Source: Microbacterium schleiferi
Lineage (GTDB): Bacteria; Actinomycetota; Actinomycetes; Actinomycetales; Microbacteriaceae
NCBI RefSeq assembly: GCF_015565955.1
Contig: NZ_CP064760.1
Coordinates: forward strand, 1,612,001-1,676,000
Length of the DNA: 64,000 nt
Direction of reading: 5' to 3'
The translations under genes were made by a program, and so were the position numbers. Under the pieces are notes generated by a model. The model was not told where the DNA came from and ran no database searches. It saw only the letters and a list, made by a program, of their open reading frames with translations. Each line of letters begins with the position of its first letter. The stretch's first letter is position 1. Shown here piece by piece: positions 50,601 through 58,475 of this stretch.

Positions 50601-51209
50601 CTCGGCCTGTGCAACCGCGCCGTCGCGCGAGGTTGCGCCCGAGCGCGTGGCCGCAAGCTCCCACTCCATGAACGCAACCACCTCTGCAACCGCAGCGTGG
50701 TGCGCCTCGGCGATGCGCGCTTGGGTCGCCGCGTCCGCAACACCCCACAGCACGGAAGCGGACTTCGGCAGCGAGAACGTGAAGTCATATCCCGCGACCG
50801 CCCGCCGCGATGTGCGGGCCGCTTCCTCCGCTTCGATCACGATGACCGCCTCGGCGCGCTTTGCCGCGCCCAGCGTCGGGTCGAGCCGGGCGAGCCGCGC
50901 TGCGATCCGATCCTCGACGCTCGGGAACACCGGGTATGACTTACCCAGCGGATCGCCCGTCACTGGGTCGAGGCCCAAGCCGAGCAAGAGCTGAAGCTGC
51001 GCCTCGGAAACCTGCGCGCCCTCGTGGATCTCGCCGTTCCCGATCGCCGTCAGACCGCTGCCTATCCAGCGACCGGGCGGGGTGCCCTGCTCGGCGTAGT
51101 AGCGGGTTAGCGACGTCGACAGCGACCGCTCGCCGTCGGCGGACGCCACGGTGCGCAGCAGGTACTTGTAGCCATCCCCCGCGCCCATGACCCGCATCGA
51201 AACCGACAT
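47664..51209 (-). CDS. MobF-family relaxase fused to a helicase (TrwC/TraA type)
   Basis: 1181 residues. The relaxase domain (about 1-370) has the catalytic tyrosine pair in LTRYYAEQG (Y37/Y38) and the three-histidine metal site in LHTHVVVSN near residues 222-230. A RecD/TraI-like helicase follows with Walker A VGPAGAGKTTALRAL near 551-565, LVIVDEASLGG (Walker B), and a C-terminal VELGYAVTAYRAQGVTVDTGHTL segment. A relaxase of this type nicks oriT, stays bound to the 5' end and unwinds DNA for conjugal transfer. It marks the region as conjugative or mobilizable; no coupling protein or type IV secretion gene is in the window. GAGAGAGG lies 9 nt before the ATG. Confidence 0.93.
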   Translation of the reverse strand: MSVSMRVMGAGDGYKYLLRTVASADGERSLSTSLTRYYAEQGTPPGRWIGSGLTAIGNGEIHEGAQVSEAQLQLLLGLGLDPVTGDPLGKSYPVFPSVEDRIAARLARLDPTLGAAKRAEAVIVIEAEEAARTSRRAVAGYDFTFSLPKSASVLWGVADAATQARIAEAHHAAVAEVVAFMEWELAATRSGATSRDGAVAQAEVMGLIATAFDHFDSRAGDPQLHTHVVVSNKVRTLFDGKWRSLDGRPLHAATVALSELHNAVFADHLTRALGVGWERRDRGADRNPVWSVVTVPEGLVAEFSSRSRHIDVEKDSLIAEYEATHGHAPSRETIIRLRQQATLATRPDKEVRPLADLTQEWRTRASRVLGRDATEWARGAVAVEPVELLRAEDVPVERIARLGAAVVAAVAEKRTTWSHWNLYAEAARQTMGWRFAATEDREAITGMIVDAAEQASIRLTPPELASSPVAFQRTDGTSVFRPRNAARYSGAAVLAAEDRLLARSREQVAPFLADATIAHALQPQRGRALGDDQRAALAAIASSGRMLDLLVGPAGAGKTTALRALRRAWEAEHGHGSVVGLAPSAVAAEVLAGDLGIPTENTAKWWQTYRDHGMGFAAGQLVIVDEASLGGTLALDRLVRVAADAGAKVLLVGDPAQLQSVDAGGAFGMLVADREDVPELTDVRRIAAAWEKDATLDLRNGRVEAIDTYQAHGRIRAGEAERMADAAYAAWQRDRGAGLASILIAESSTMVTTLNQRARADLILAKVVDARAEVRLHDGTEASIGDAIITRRNDRALRAGRGWVRNGSRWTVTAIGGDGSLRVRPARRRWGATLRLPAGYVAEHVELGYAVTAYRAQGVTVDTGHTLIEPGATRENFYVAMTRGRLGNTAYVSINRPDDDHIHPPTQDTKAVAARKVLAGVLQHVGAELSARQMIAAEQDAWCSVGQLAAEYETIAAAAQQPRWEALVRATRLTEAEADAAIGSTAFGVLGAELRRAEADGYDTERLLRALVASRPLDDAGDVAAVLHERVIRALGRADGAGRVRQAAVPIAGLITPALGTMDDDMRAALRERAVLIEQRAAALVSEAVGASDAWAAELGPEPADPQLAAIWRREARTVAAYRDTYGITETSAVGVIGDDVRQRTDAARACAAILRAQQLAARAAEPASTVSAVAVSAPRL

Positions 51210-51218
51210 CCGGCACCG

Positions 51219-51267
51219 CCTCTCTCCTCAGAGAGGTGGGCCACTGACCCCGCTCCCGCGCGGGGTC
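51219..51267. other. Paired hairpins upstream of the relaxase, candidate oriT
   Basis: CCTCTC-TCCTCA-GAGAGG (51219-51236) and GACCCCGC-TCCCGC-GCGGGGTC (51246-51267) are two perfect inverted repeats in tandem, directly before the relaxase start. oriT sites are often placed this way. The first hairpin also covers the relaxase ribosome site, so it may instead control translation, and the second may be a terminator-like stem. No known nic consensus was recognised. Confidence 0.35.
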
Positions 51268-51340
51268 GGCCTGGATGTGCAAGACGTGTACACGGCCGAG
51301 TGAGCAATTCGTACTGATCGCCTCTGCTAGACAGGACGAC

Positions 51341-52420
51341 GTGCATGAATGGATCGAGGGCTCGACAGGGCGAACCGTTGTCCTGCTGGGCGCTGGCGCA
51401 TCCCAGCCATTCGTTCCCATGTCGAGAGCCCTGACACCCCTTGTCATCGAGTACCTCGACGAGACCTACACCGCCGACCTACCCTCGCATCAACTCTGGC
51501 GCGCGATCAGCCCCGAGGCGAGGTTACTCGGCGATGACATTGAGTATCTGTACCAAGCAGTCGAGACCCTGGGCTACCAGGAGAGCGACCCAACCCGACA
51601 CTGGATCGAAGGGTTCCGCCGTCTCGGCCCGTATGACGAATCCGAAGTTGGCCGAAGAGAGTTTGCACGAGACGCTCGATTCATCACGAGCACGATCGCG
51701 TCGGCTGCGTACGGCATTATCCGGGAGCGATCCGCGTCTGCCAGCACCGATCACTTCTCCTCCCTTCTACGTGCGGGGGTGGCCGGGATCGTCACGCTCA
51801 ACTACGACACCATCCTCGAAACTTCCGCTCGGGTGCACGGCATCCCGCTCAGCACAGGTGCCGAACAATGGGATGCGGGATCGCGGTGGTCGTTCCCCGC
51901 AGGCCACCTCCCGCTGCTCAAGCTCCACGGTTCAGTCAATTGGCGAGCGTCCCGCGTCGTTACGCCTACCTGGCAGATTCCGCGCGTCGGCCTCTATGAG
52001 GTTGACGATCCCGCAGCCGCCGCACCGAACGGACGGATCGACGCGAATCTCGTGTTCGGCGGTGGCAACAAGTTGCGCCCGGATGGACCCTGGCCGGCTC
52101 TATTCGCAGCATTCGAAGACATCCTCGCCGCAGCTGACGTTCTCGTCGTCGTGGGCTATTCGTTCCGCGACCCCCATGTCGACCTAGCGATGCGACGGTG
52201 GGTCGCAGGCGGCGGCGAGCGAAAGCTCATCGTCATCGATCCTTATCCGAATGACAGCGCACCGATGCAGTCAAGCTTCGGAAGCTTCCGCTACGCGCTC
52301 GATCCCGACTACGTCGCAGCGGACGGAACGGAAGGCCTGCTTCGGGGGCGCGACGGTCGCCGCATGGCACTAGTTCGCGAAGGCGTCACGAGCGGCCTCC
52401 CCCAGGTATTTGGGGATTGA
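51341..52420 (+). CDS. SIR2-like domain protein, probable NAD+-dependent defence effector
   Basis: 359 residues. The Rossmann-type SIR2 signature begins with VVLLGAGAS (14-22), followed by IVTLNYDTILE near residue 160, LLKLHGSVNW near 200 and VLVVVGYSFRDPH near 275. Such SIR2 domains in phage-defence proteins deplete NAD+ after infection. There is no C-terminal TPR, HerA or Argonaute partner next to it, so its trigger is unknown. I choose GTG 51341 with AGGA 4 nt upstream; the open frame extends to 51275. It is the only plus-strand gene of the island and ends 5 nt from the BREX operon. Confidence 0.8.
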   Translation: MHEWIEGSTGRTVVLLGAGASQPFVPMSRALTPLVIEYLDETYTADLPSHQLWRAISPEARLLGDDIEYLYQAVETLGYQESDPTRHWIEGFRRLGPYDESEVGRREFARDARFITSTIASAAYGIIRERSASASTDHFSSLLRAGVAGIVTLNYDTILETSARVHGIPLSTGAEQWDAGSRWSFPAGHLPLLKLHGSVNWRASRVVTPTWQIPRVGLYEVDDPAAAAPNGRIDANLVFGGGNKLRPDGPWPALFAAFEDILAAADVLVVVGYSFRDPHVDLAMRRWVAGGGERKLIVIDPYPNDSAPMQSSFGSFRYALDPDYVAADGTEGLLRGRDGRRMALVREGVTSGLPQVFGD

Positions 52421-52425
52421 CCAGC

Positions 52426-54510
52426 TCATGAAGCTGAGTCCGGGACGTTGGCGAAAGCTATCGGCCCACCAACTACCTCCGACGCGTTGGCCCTGTCAAC
52501 GAACCGTTCCGCGAGAGTCGCTCGGGCGAGGTCGGCCGGGAGAGCCGCCGAGAATTTCAGCCCCGACACCGCGTCCGGTGCGATGAACGGCAGGGCCTCA
52601 CCTAGCGCGGATCCCCGAAATTCCGCAAGATCAAAGGCTGGAGCGAAGCGCATCGACTCGTTCGTCGACCTCGCCTCGAACTCATTGGGCAGCGCGGCTG
52701 CAAGGGTCTCGTGCGCACGCAAGCCCGCCATGCTCCACAGCACGACATCCTTTTCGCCGCGAGCAAGCACAAGACCCGCCGGATCGACGCGCTCGCTCCA
52801 GACCCCGCGAATGGTGCCGAGCGCATCGACCGCGCGCTGCGACATCGACGCCGGCGGATCTTCACCGAGAAGCACTTCTCGTCGCGCGCGCACCATCTCG
52901 AACGACTCCGGCAGGGGCTCGGATGACCACCGCACCTTGCCCCGATCAGCCTCGGGCTCGACGTCGACGCGGTGCCGTTGCCAGTCGACGGCGACAACCT
53001 TCCAGGCGTGGCCGGCGAGCAGCAGCGGCTTCTCGCCACGGATGACAGCGGCGTTGAGCGAGATGGGTGAAACGCCGCCAATCTCCTTTCTGCCGTGGAG
53101 CACGGTCAACTCCAAGTCAGCAATGAAGGTACTCAGCAACTCCAGGAAGTTCCGTCCACCGAAATCGCGCTCGGCGGAAGGGCCGATGAAGAGCCATCCC
53201 CCGTCCTCAGCGAGGTACCCAGAGGAGGCCAGGTATTCCAGCACCTCGGCCCCGTCTGCCATGACGGGGCTTCCAGCCCACCATTCCTGCCAGCGTGCCC
53301 GCGCGAATCGCCCTTCCTGAAGAGCGAGCGCGAGGAACTGTTGAGCGGCGATGTGCCTGGGCGCTGGCGGCGGCGTGACAGGCTCGACGAAGCCCTGCCC
53401 CCAGAGGTGAAGCAATCCTGCGGCACGAAGGAACGTCTCATGCTCCGTCGCCAAGAAGAGAGCATTCCTGGAGGCCCCTGCCCGCCGCCCTGTGCGGCCG
53501 AGTCGCTGCAGGAACGACCCGACCGAGCGCGGCGAGTCGAGTTGAATCATGCGATCGAGGTCGCCGATGTCGATGCCAAGTTCGAGGGTCGAGGTCGACA
53601 CGATGACGCAGTCGCGAGCTTCGGCGAACGCCGTCTCGCTCTGCCGCCGTTCGTCCAGTGATAGTGACGAGTGCGAGATGAACGTTGTGACGCCTTGATC
53701 GCGCAGCCCGAAGGTGAGTTGCTCCGCCTGCGCACGGGACTCGCAGAACACGAGCCGCTTCTCTCCCGCGTGCAAGGCTGCAATGACGACGGCAGCATTC
53801 TCCACCGAACCGACATAGTCGAGCGCGAGGTCGGGAGCAGCAGGCGGATCGCCTGCTGAGATGACACGCCCTCCCACCCCCGCCGCAACGTTTGATCCCT
53901 GGTACCAGGTGAGCACATCCTCGGGGTTGCCGAGAGTCGCCGACAGCCCGATGCGCTGGATACGGTGCTCGGCGAGTCGCTGGATGCGTTCGAGTACGGC
54001 GACGAGGTGCCAGCCGCGATCCCCCGCAGCGAAGGAGTGGATCTCGTCGGCGATGACGACGTGCAGGTCTCTGAAGAGCAGGCGGTGGTCGACTCGACGG
54101 GACACGAGCACCGCTTCGAGCGACTCCGGCGTGGTGAGCAGAATGTCCGGCGGTTCACTCAGGATCGCACGCCGTGCACTGTCTCCGATGTCGCCGTGCC
54201 AGAGCGCGACTCGACGGCCAAGCCAGGCGGTGTACTGGTCAAGGCGCGGCAGCAGGTTGTTCAGGAGTGCCTTCAGCGGAGCAACGTAGATGACGCTCAG
54301 GCCATGCCAGCCTTCGTCGATCATGCGAGACAGCACCGGGAACGATGCCGCTTCGGTCTTCCCTCCTGCGGTCGGGGCGATGAGGAGGCAGTCAGCGCCA
54401 GAGCGCACCGGTTCGATCGAGGCGCGCTGAAGCGGGCGCAGATCCTGCCAGCCGAGGGAGTTCGCGACGTGATATTCGAGCGCGCCAGCAAGCTCGGTGC
54501 TGCTAGACAT
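52426..54510 (-). CDS. brxHI: DEAD/DEAH-box helicase of the BREX-2 system
   Basis: 694 residues of the Lhr-like helicase group. Motif I is LLIAPTAGGKTEA near residue 38, motif II is VIADEIHSFA (about 151-160), motif III is GLSATLGNPED, and motif VI is QRLGRTGRRAG near 338. Motif IV-V includes VIVSTSTLELGIDIGD. In type 2 BREX loci this is the last gene, as here. It overlaps brxD by 8 nt. Its exact part in exclusion of phage DNA is not known. Gene name is by position and domain. Confidence 0.88.
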   Translation of the reverse strand: MSSSTELAGALEYHVANSLGWQDLRPLQRASIEPVRSGADCLLIAPTAGGKTEAASFPVLSRMIDEGWHGLSVIYVAPLKALLNNLLPRLDQYTAWLGRRVALWHGDIGDSARRAILSEPPDILLTTPESLEAVLVSRRVDHRLLFRDLHVVIADEIHSFAAGDRGWHLVAVLERIQRLAEHRIQRIGLSATLGNPEDVLTWYQGSNVAAGVGGRVISAGDPPAAPDLALDYVGSVENAAVVIAALHAGEKRLVFCESRAQAEQLTFGLRDQGVTTFISHSSLSLDERRQSETAFAEARDCVIVSTSTLELGIDIGDLDRMIQLDSPRSVGSFLQRLGRTGRRAGASRNALFLATEHETFLRAAGLLHLWGQGFVEPVTPPPAPRHIAAQQFLALALQEGRFARARWQEWWAGSPVMADGAEVLEYLASSGYLAEDGGWLFIGPSAERDFGGRNFLELLSTFIADLELTVLHGRKEIGGVSPISLNAAVIRGEKPLLLAGHAWKVVAVDWQRHRVDVEPEADRGKVRWSSEPLPESFEMVRARREVLLGEDPPASMSQRAVDALGTIRGVWSERVDPAGLVLARGEKDVVLWSMAGLRAHETLAAALPNEFEARSTNESMRFAPAFDLAEFRGSALGEALPFIAPDAVSGLKFSAALPADLARATLAERFVDRANASEVVGGPIAFANVPDSAS

Positions 54511-55813
54511 CTATCTGGATCGCGTCGAGACCGCCGATCGCCGCGCGCTCGTCGGCGTTGAGTTCTGCCTCTGCGACCACGATGGCGGATGTCTCGGCGG
54601 GCATGTACTCGGGGAACTGCTCGATCTTGTCGAGGATGTCGACGAGCTTCCGGAGATACAGGCGTGGTGCGATGCCGACCTTCCCGCCGAGTCTGCCTGC
54701 GACTGTGTCGGCGAGTCCTCCGAGATACCCGTCGGTGACGAGTGCGGCAATACGGTCTGCCTGCGGGCTCCCGGCGGCGTAGATGTCGCGAACACGCTGC
54801 CCGAGTTCTTGCAGGCTGTCCCGCTGGAATCCCAGGAGTCTGACCTGCGGTGCTCTCGGGTTGTCCCAGCGCGGATCACCGCTGAAGTCGACGCCGATGC
54901 GGGCGGCGAGCGGCGGGAGTCGCTGCACTCCCTGGGTGCCGTCGTAGAACGCAGGTGTGCCAGTGATGAGCACGTAGAGCCCGGGGAATCGTCCGGCGTC
55001 GATCTCATCGAGGAGTTGCCGCAACGCATTGAGCGACTTCTCTCGTACATCGCTGCGGACGCGCTGGAGCGTTTCGACCTCGTCGAGGACGAGCACCAGC
55101 CCGCGGTAGTCGGAGTCACGGAGCACCGCAAGGAGTCCTTGGAGGAACCCGAGTGCTCCGAAGTGGTCAAGGTCGCCGCGAACCCCGGCGACCCGGCGCA
55201 CGGATGCCGCGACGTGCGGCTGCCCTCCGAGCCAGGCGGCGAGTCCGTCGGCCGTCTCGATGTTTCCGGTGGTGGTCGCCTCGTGGTAGCCGCGAAGGGC
55301 GGCGGCGAAGGCGGGGGCGGTGCGTGACACCGTTGCGAGTCGCTGCTCGAGCAGGGTCTCGGCGCGACGAGCCACCTCGCCGCGATCCGCGGCGTCAGCA
55401 CCGGCGGCGATGGCGTCCTCTTCGAGGACACGCAACCAGCCATCGATGACTTCGCGGAAGGCGCTCGGGCCTGTTGCCTCGGTGGCGAGATTCTCGGTGA
55501 TCCGCCGGTAGATGGTCTCCAGCCGATGCAGTGGGGTCTCGGTCTCCGAGATTTGCACCTCGGCGGTGGCGAAGCCGCGCTGCTTCGCCGTCTCGGTAAG
55601 CCAGCGGGCGAAGAAGGTCTTGCCAGCGCCGTACTCGCCGCGCACTGCTTTGAAGACGGCTCCGCCATCGGCGGCGACGTCAAGTTCGTCGTTCAGCGCG
55701 AGCTGGAAGCGGTCGAGCCCGACGGCCATGACGTCGAGGCCGCGCTGCGGGACGGTTCCGCGCCGGAGCGCGTCAATGATCTCTCGACGTCTGCGTGGGC
55801 TGATGACTGTCAC
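54503..55813 (-). CDS. brxD: BREX system ATP-binding protein BrxD
   Basis: 436 residues. Walker A is GEYGAGKTFFARW near residues 59-71 and Walker B is LVLVLDEVETLQR near 246-258. The start ISPRRRREIIDALRRGTVPQRGLDVMAVG is typical of BrxD. The C-terminal part is helical. The ATG overlaps the pglZ stop by 4 nt and the gene overlaps brxHI by 8 nt. In BREX-2 it works with PglW/X/Y/Z; the mechanism is unknown. Confidence 0.9.
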   Translation of the reverse strand: MTVISPRRRREIIDALRRGTVPQRGLDVMAVGLDRFQLALNDELDVAADGGAVFKAVRGEYGAGKTFFARWLTETAKQRGFATAEVQISETETPLHRLETIYRRITENLATEATGPSAFREVIDGWLRVLEEDAIAAGADAADRGEVARRAETLLEQRLATVSRTAPAFAAALRGYHEATTTGNIETADGLAAWLGGQPHVAASVRRVAGVRGDLDHFGALGFLQGLLAVLRDSDYRGLVLVLDEVETLQRVRSDVREKSLNALRQLLDEIDAGRFPGLYVLITGTPAFYDGTQGVQRLPPLAARIGVDFSGDPRWDNPRAPQVRLLGFQRDSLQELGQRVRDIYAAGSPQADRIAALVTDGYLGGLADTVAGRLGGKVGIAPRLYLRKLVDILDKIEQFPEYMPAETSAIVVAEAELNADERAAIGGLDAIQIDV

Positions 55814-58473
55814 GAACCGCTCCCCAGCTCAAACTGCTCGCGGAGCAGCACAACGTCGAGGATCACAGTGACGCCGTCCGCATCGATGTCGATGACCGGG
55901 TACCCGTCGATATTGAGCACTCGTCGGAGCGCGGCAAGAAGGCCCGACATTGTCGCGGACGGAATCCCCGCGTTGACAGCGAGGGTGTCACGGTGGGCAC
56001 GTCCGCCACCGCCGACAAGTGTTGCCACGATGGTCGTCGCGAGGGCATCATCGACGGGGTGGCGGCCAGCGATGCCTCGTCGCGCCTTGTATGTCGCGCT
56101 GTCGATCAGTCGCTCGGCGAGACTCCCATCTTGCGGCACGGGGGTCGCGGCAGCTTCGGGCTCGAAGTCGAACAAAGTGGAGCCCGCGGGAACCTTCGGC
56201 GCCCTCGGCTTCACCACCTTGGGTGGAGAGGAGGCTGCCTCCGCCACGGGTCTGGCGGGTTCGTTCCACCATGTTGGCTCCTGCGGTGGCGCTTCGACCC
56301 ATCCCAATGGGTCATGCGCGCCGCGCGGCTTGAGCACAACGATCGGGATCGTGAGTTCGGCGAGCGATGCGCCGCCGTGGTATCCGGCCTTCTTCGAGGC
56401 GTAGCGGAGGCCATCGGATACCGCAAGCACAGCACTCCCGCCGGGTGCGAGCACCCTGGGGCCGGTGACGAGGATCTCATCGGCAGATGCCGGGCCGGTC
56501 GAGGGGTCGCGCCATCGTGCCGACGATTGAGGCACGCTGCGCAGATCGCTTCCGCGTTCGACGATGTGCCCGTGGTCGGAGGTGAGGATAACGATTCGCC
56601 CCGCATCGTGTGCGGCCGCGAGGATCGCTTCGAGGTGGGCGACCGAGTGCAGCGTCCAGCGGAGCGCGTCGACGTCGGCACTGGCAAGGGCGTCGTCGAT
56701 CGTGTTCAAGACGACACCGACAAGTTTCCGCCCGGCGTCAGCGATCGCATCGGTGACTGCAGGCGGGAGCGCATGCCCAGCTTGGGCGCGAAGGTCATCC
56801 TTATGAAAGACGATCCCCCCGGCCGCCGCGGCGAACCGCGCCTTCTCGGTCTGCTGGTTGCCCGCAAGCAGCTCACCAGCGAAGAGCGATGTACGCGAGT
56901 ACTCGGTGATGGTGGGGAGGACAGCGAATGCTGTACTCCGCCGGAGCGTCGACTCACGGACGAGTTCGATCCAGCCCCGCGCGGGAACCTCGACGGCGAG
57001 TTCCACGGCCGTCGGTGCGCTCATCCCGTCGAGCACGATGATGAGGACGCGGTCGCGCACGACAAGCGGCACGACGAGCTGCGACAGAAGCGACTCGACG
57101 GGCAGCACCGCGCCGTCCGCCGCAAGCGCCCCTGTGAGCACCTGGGCGGCGGCAGCATCTTGCTCGCGGCGCACATGCTGCACTGCGTGCGCAAGCGCTC
57201 GGTACGCGTGCGCGAGGCCACGATCAGTGTCGCCGTCCCAGATGTCACCAAGGGCGCGCTCCGCCCACGCGCCATCCGCCGCATAGGCGAGGATCGCCGC
57301 GTTCAGCCCGGCTGTGGGCGTGGTGACCTCACCAAGCCAGCGCACGAGCCGCGCGGCCATCCGCGCGGTGTCATGTGAACGCGCGAATGTGGCGCGAGCC
57401 CCGTGCGCTTCGATGGCGGCAAGCGCTGCGTCCACGGCAAGGGAGGCTCGCGCGCCGGGCGCAGCCGCTGCCGCCTCGATCGCCGTGGCGAACTCGGCCA
57501 CTCGCGCACGAAGGCCCGCAGGCAGGAAGTCGGACGACGCGGCGCCCTCCCCCCAGCCGAGGTCGCCGCAGAGCGCTTCGGCCTGTTCGAGCACCTCGCG
57601 GGCGTGCGGATCACCATCCGCAAGCCAGCGCTGTGTGATGAGCTTCGCCGACGCGCCATAGCGCTGCGCGGCCGCGGCGCTCGGCGCGGTGCCGACGTGC
57701 TGCTCCGCGCGCACCCGCGCAGCAGCGACCGTCGCATCGGGGGCAACCGAACCGGCAGCCCACAGCTCCCCTACCACGAGCCCAACGGCGATCGCCGAGA
57801 TTCGTCCCGGCGCACTGGCGGCGCGGAGCGCCATCGCGAGGTGCGGATCGACATGCGCCGCAACAGCCCGGATCAAACCGGCGCGGGCGTCCTCGTCGAG
57901 GTCTGTCAGCCGTACTCGTACGCCCAGGTCATCGAGTGGCGCGAGCGCGGTCGAAGATTCGAGAGCGTCGAGCCGGTCGAGCCCGAGCAGCGCGACGAGG
58001 ATCGATCGCACAACGTGGTCGGCGGAGAGCACCCCGCCCGGAGCCGGGGCGTACCCACGGTCGCGCCGCAGGGAGGTCAAGAGGCGCGGAACCCACGGGC
58101 CAAGGTCGCGCACGGGACGAGCTGCGGCATCCCGCACTCCGAAGAGGGCGGGCACGATGTTCCACTCATCGAGGTCGGTGACCTTCTGCTTCTCGGCGTC
58201 GAGCACGACGGCTGTTCCCAGCTCAGCCTCCGTGAGGGCGGTGAGCACCGCGACGAACTCCCCCTCGCCTGCCGAACGCATCGCGTCGAGTGCCGCGAGC
58301 CCCGAAATGCCCTCCACGACCCGCACTCTTGCGTCCCCGAACTCCAGTACCGGGGCGCCCGACCAGGTGGGCTGGGCGCGCACGAGGATCGTGCGCGAGC
58401 GTCGGCGCGTGCCCCCGAGCCACGCGGCAAGGTGCTCGCGCAGGGCGGTCTCGGTGGCGATCGGGGCGGTCAT
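55810..58473 (-). CDS. pglZ: BREX-2 PglZ, alkaline-phosphatase-superfamily protein
   Basis: 887 residues. The PglZ domain lies in the middle: VLIIVLDGMSAPTAVELA near residue 480 (metal-binding Asp), a TEYSRTSLFAGELLAGNQQ segment with the probable Thr/Ser nucleophile region, VVLNTIDDALA, and VILTSDHGHIVERG (DHGH). The N-terminal 450 residues are helical. PglZ is the hallmark gene of all BREX types. ATG 58473 lies 2 nt after the pglY stop; a GTG at 58491 would overlap pglY and is less likely. Confidence 0.92.
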   Translation of the reverse strand: MTAPIATETALREHLAAWLGGTRRRSRTILVRAQPTWSGAPVLEFGDARVRVVEGISGLAALDAMRSAGEGEFVAVLTALTEAELGTAVVLDAEKQKVTDLDEWNIVPALFGVRDAAARPVRDLGPWVPRLLTSLRRDRGYAPAPGGVLSADHVVRSILVALLGLDRLDALESSTALAPLDDLGVRVRLTDLDEDARAGLIRAVAAHVDPHLAMALRAASAPGRISAIAVGLVVGELWAAGSVAPDATVAAARVRAEQHVGTAPSAAAAQRYGASAKLITQRWLADGDPHAREVLEQAEALCGDLGWGEGAASSDFLPAGLRARVAEFATAIEAAAAAPGARASLAVDAALAAIEAHGARATFARSHDTARMAARLVRWLGEVTTPTAGLNAAILAYAADGAWAERALGDIWDGDTDRGLAHAYRALAHAVQHVRREQDAAAAQVLTGALAADGAVLPVESLLSQLVVPLVVRDRVLIIVLDGMSAPTAVELAVEVPARGWIELVRESTLRRSTAFAVLPTITEYSRTSLFAGELLAGNQQTEKARFAAAAGGIVFHKDDLRAQAGHALPPAVTDAIADAGRKLVGVVLNTIDDALASADVDALRWTLHSVAHLEAILAAAHDAGRIVILTSDHGHIVERGSDLRSVPQSSARWRDPSTGPASADEILVTGPRVLAPGGSAVLAVSDGLRYASKKAGYHGGASLAELTIPIVVLKPRGAHDPLGWVEAPPQEPTWWNEPARPVAEAASSPPKVVKPRAPKVPAGSTLFDFEPEAAATPVPQDGSLAERLIDSATYKARRGIAGRHPVDDALATTIVATLVGGGGRAHRDTLAVNAGIPSATMSGLLAALRRVLNIDGYPVIDIDADGVTVILDVVLLREQFELGSGS

Positions 58474-58475
58474 GA

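Noticed and set aside
52426..55813. DISARM or other helicase-based defence system
   Set aside because: The helicase and ATPase are directly coupled to PglZ and PglY, and no DrmA, DrmB or DrmC genes are present; BREX-2 explains the set.
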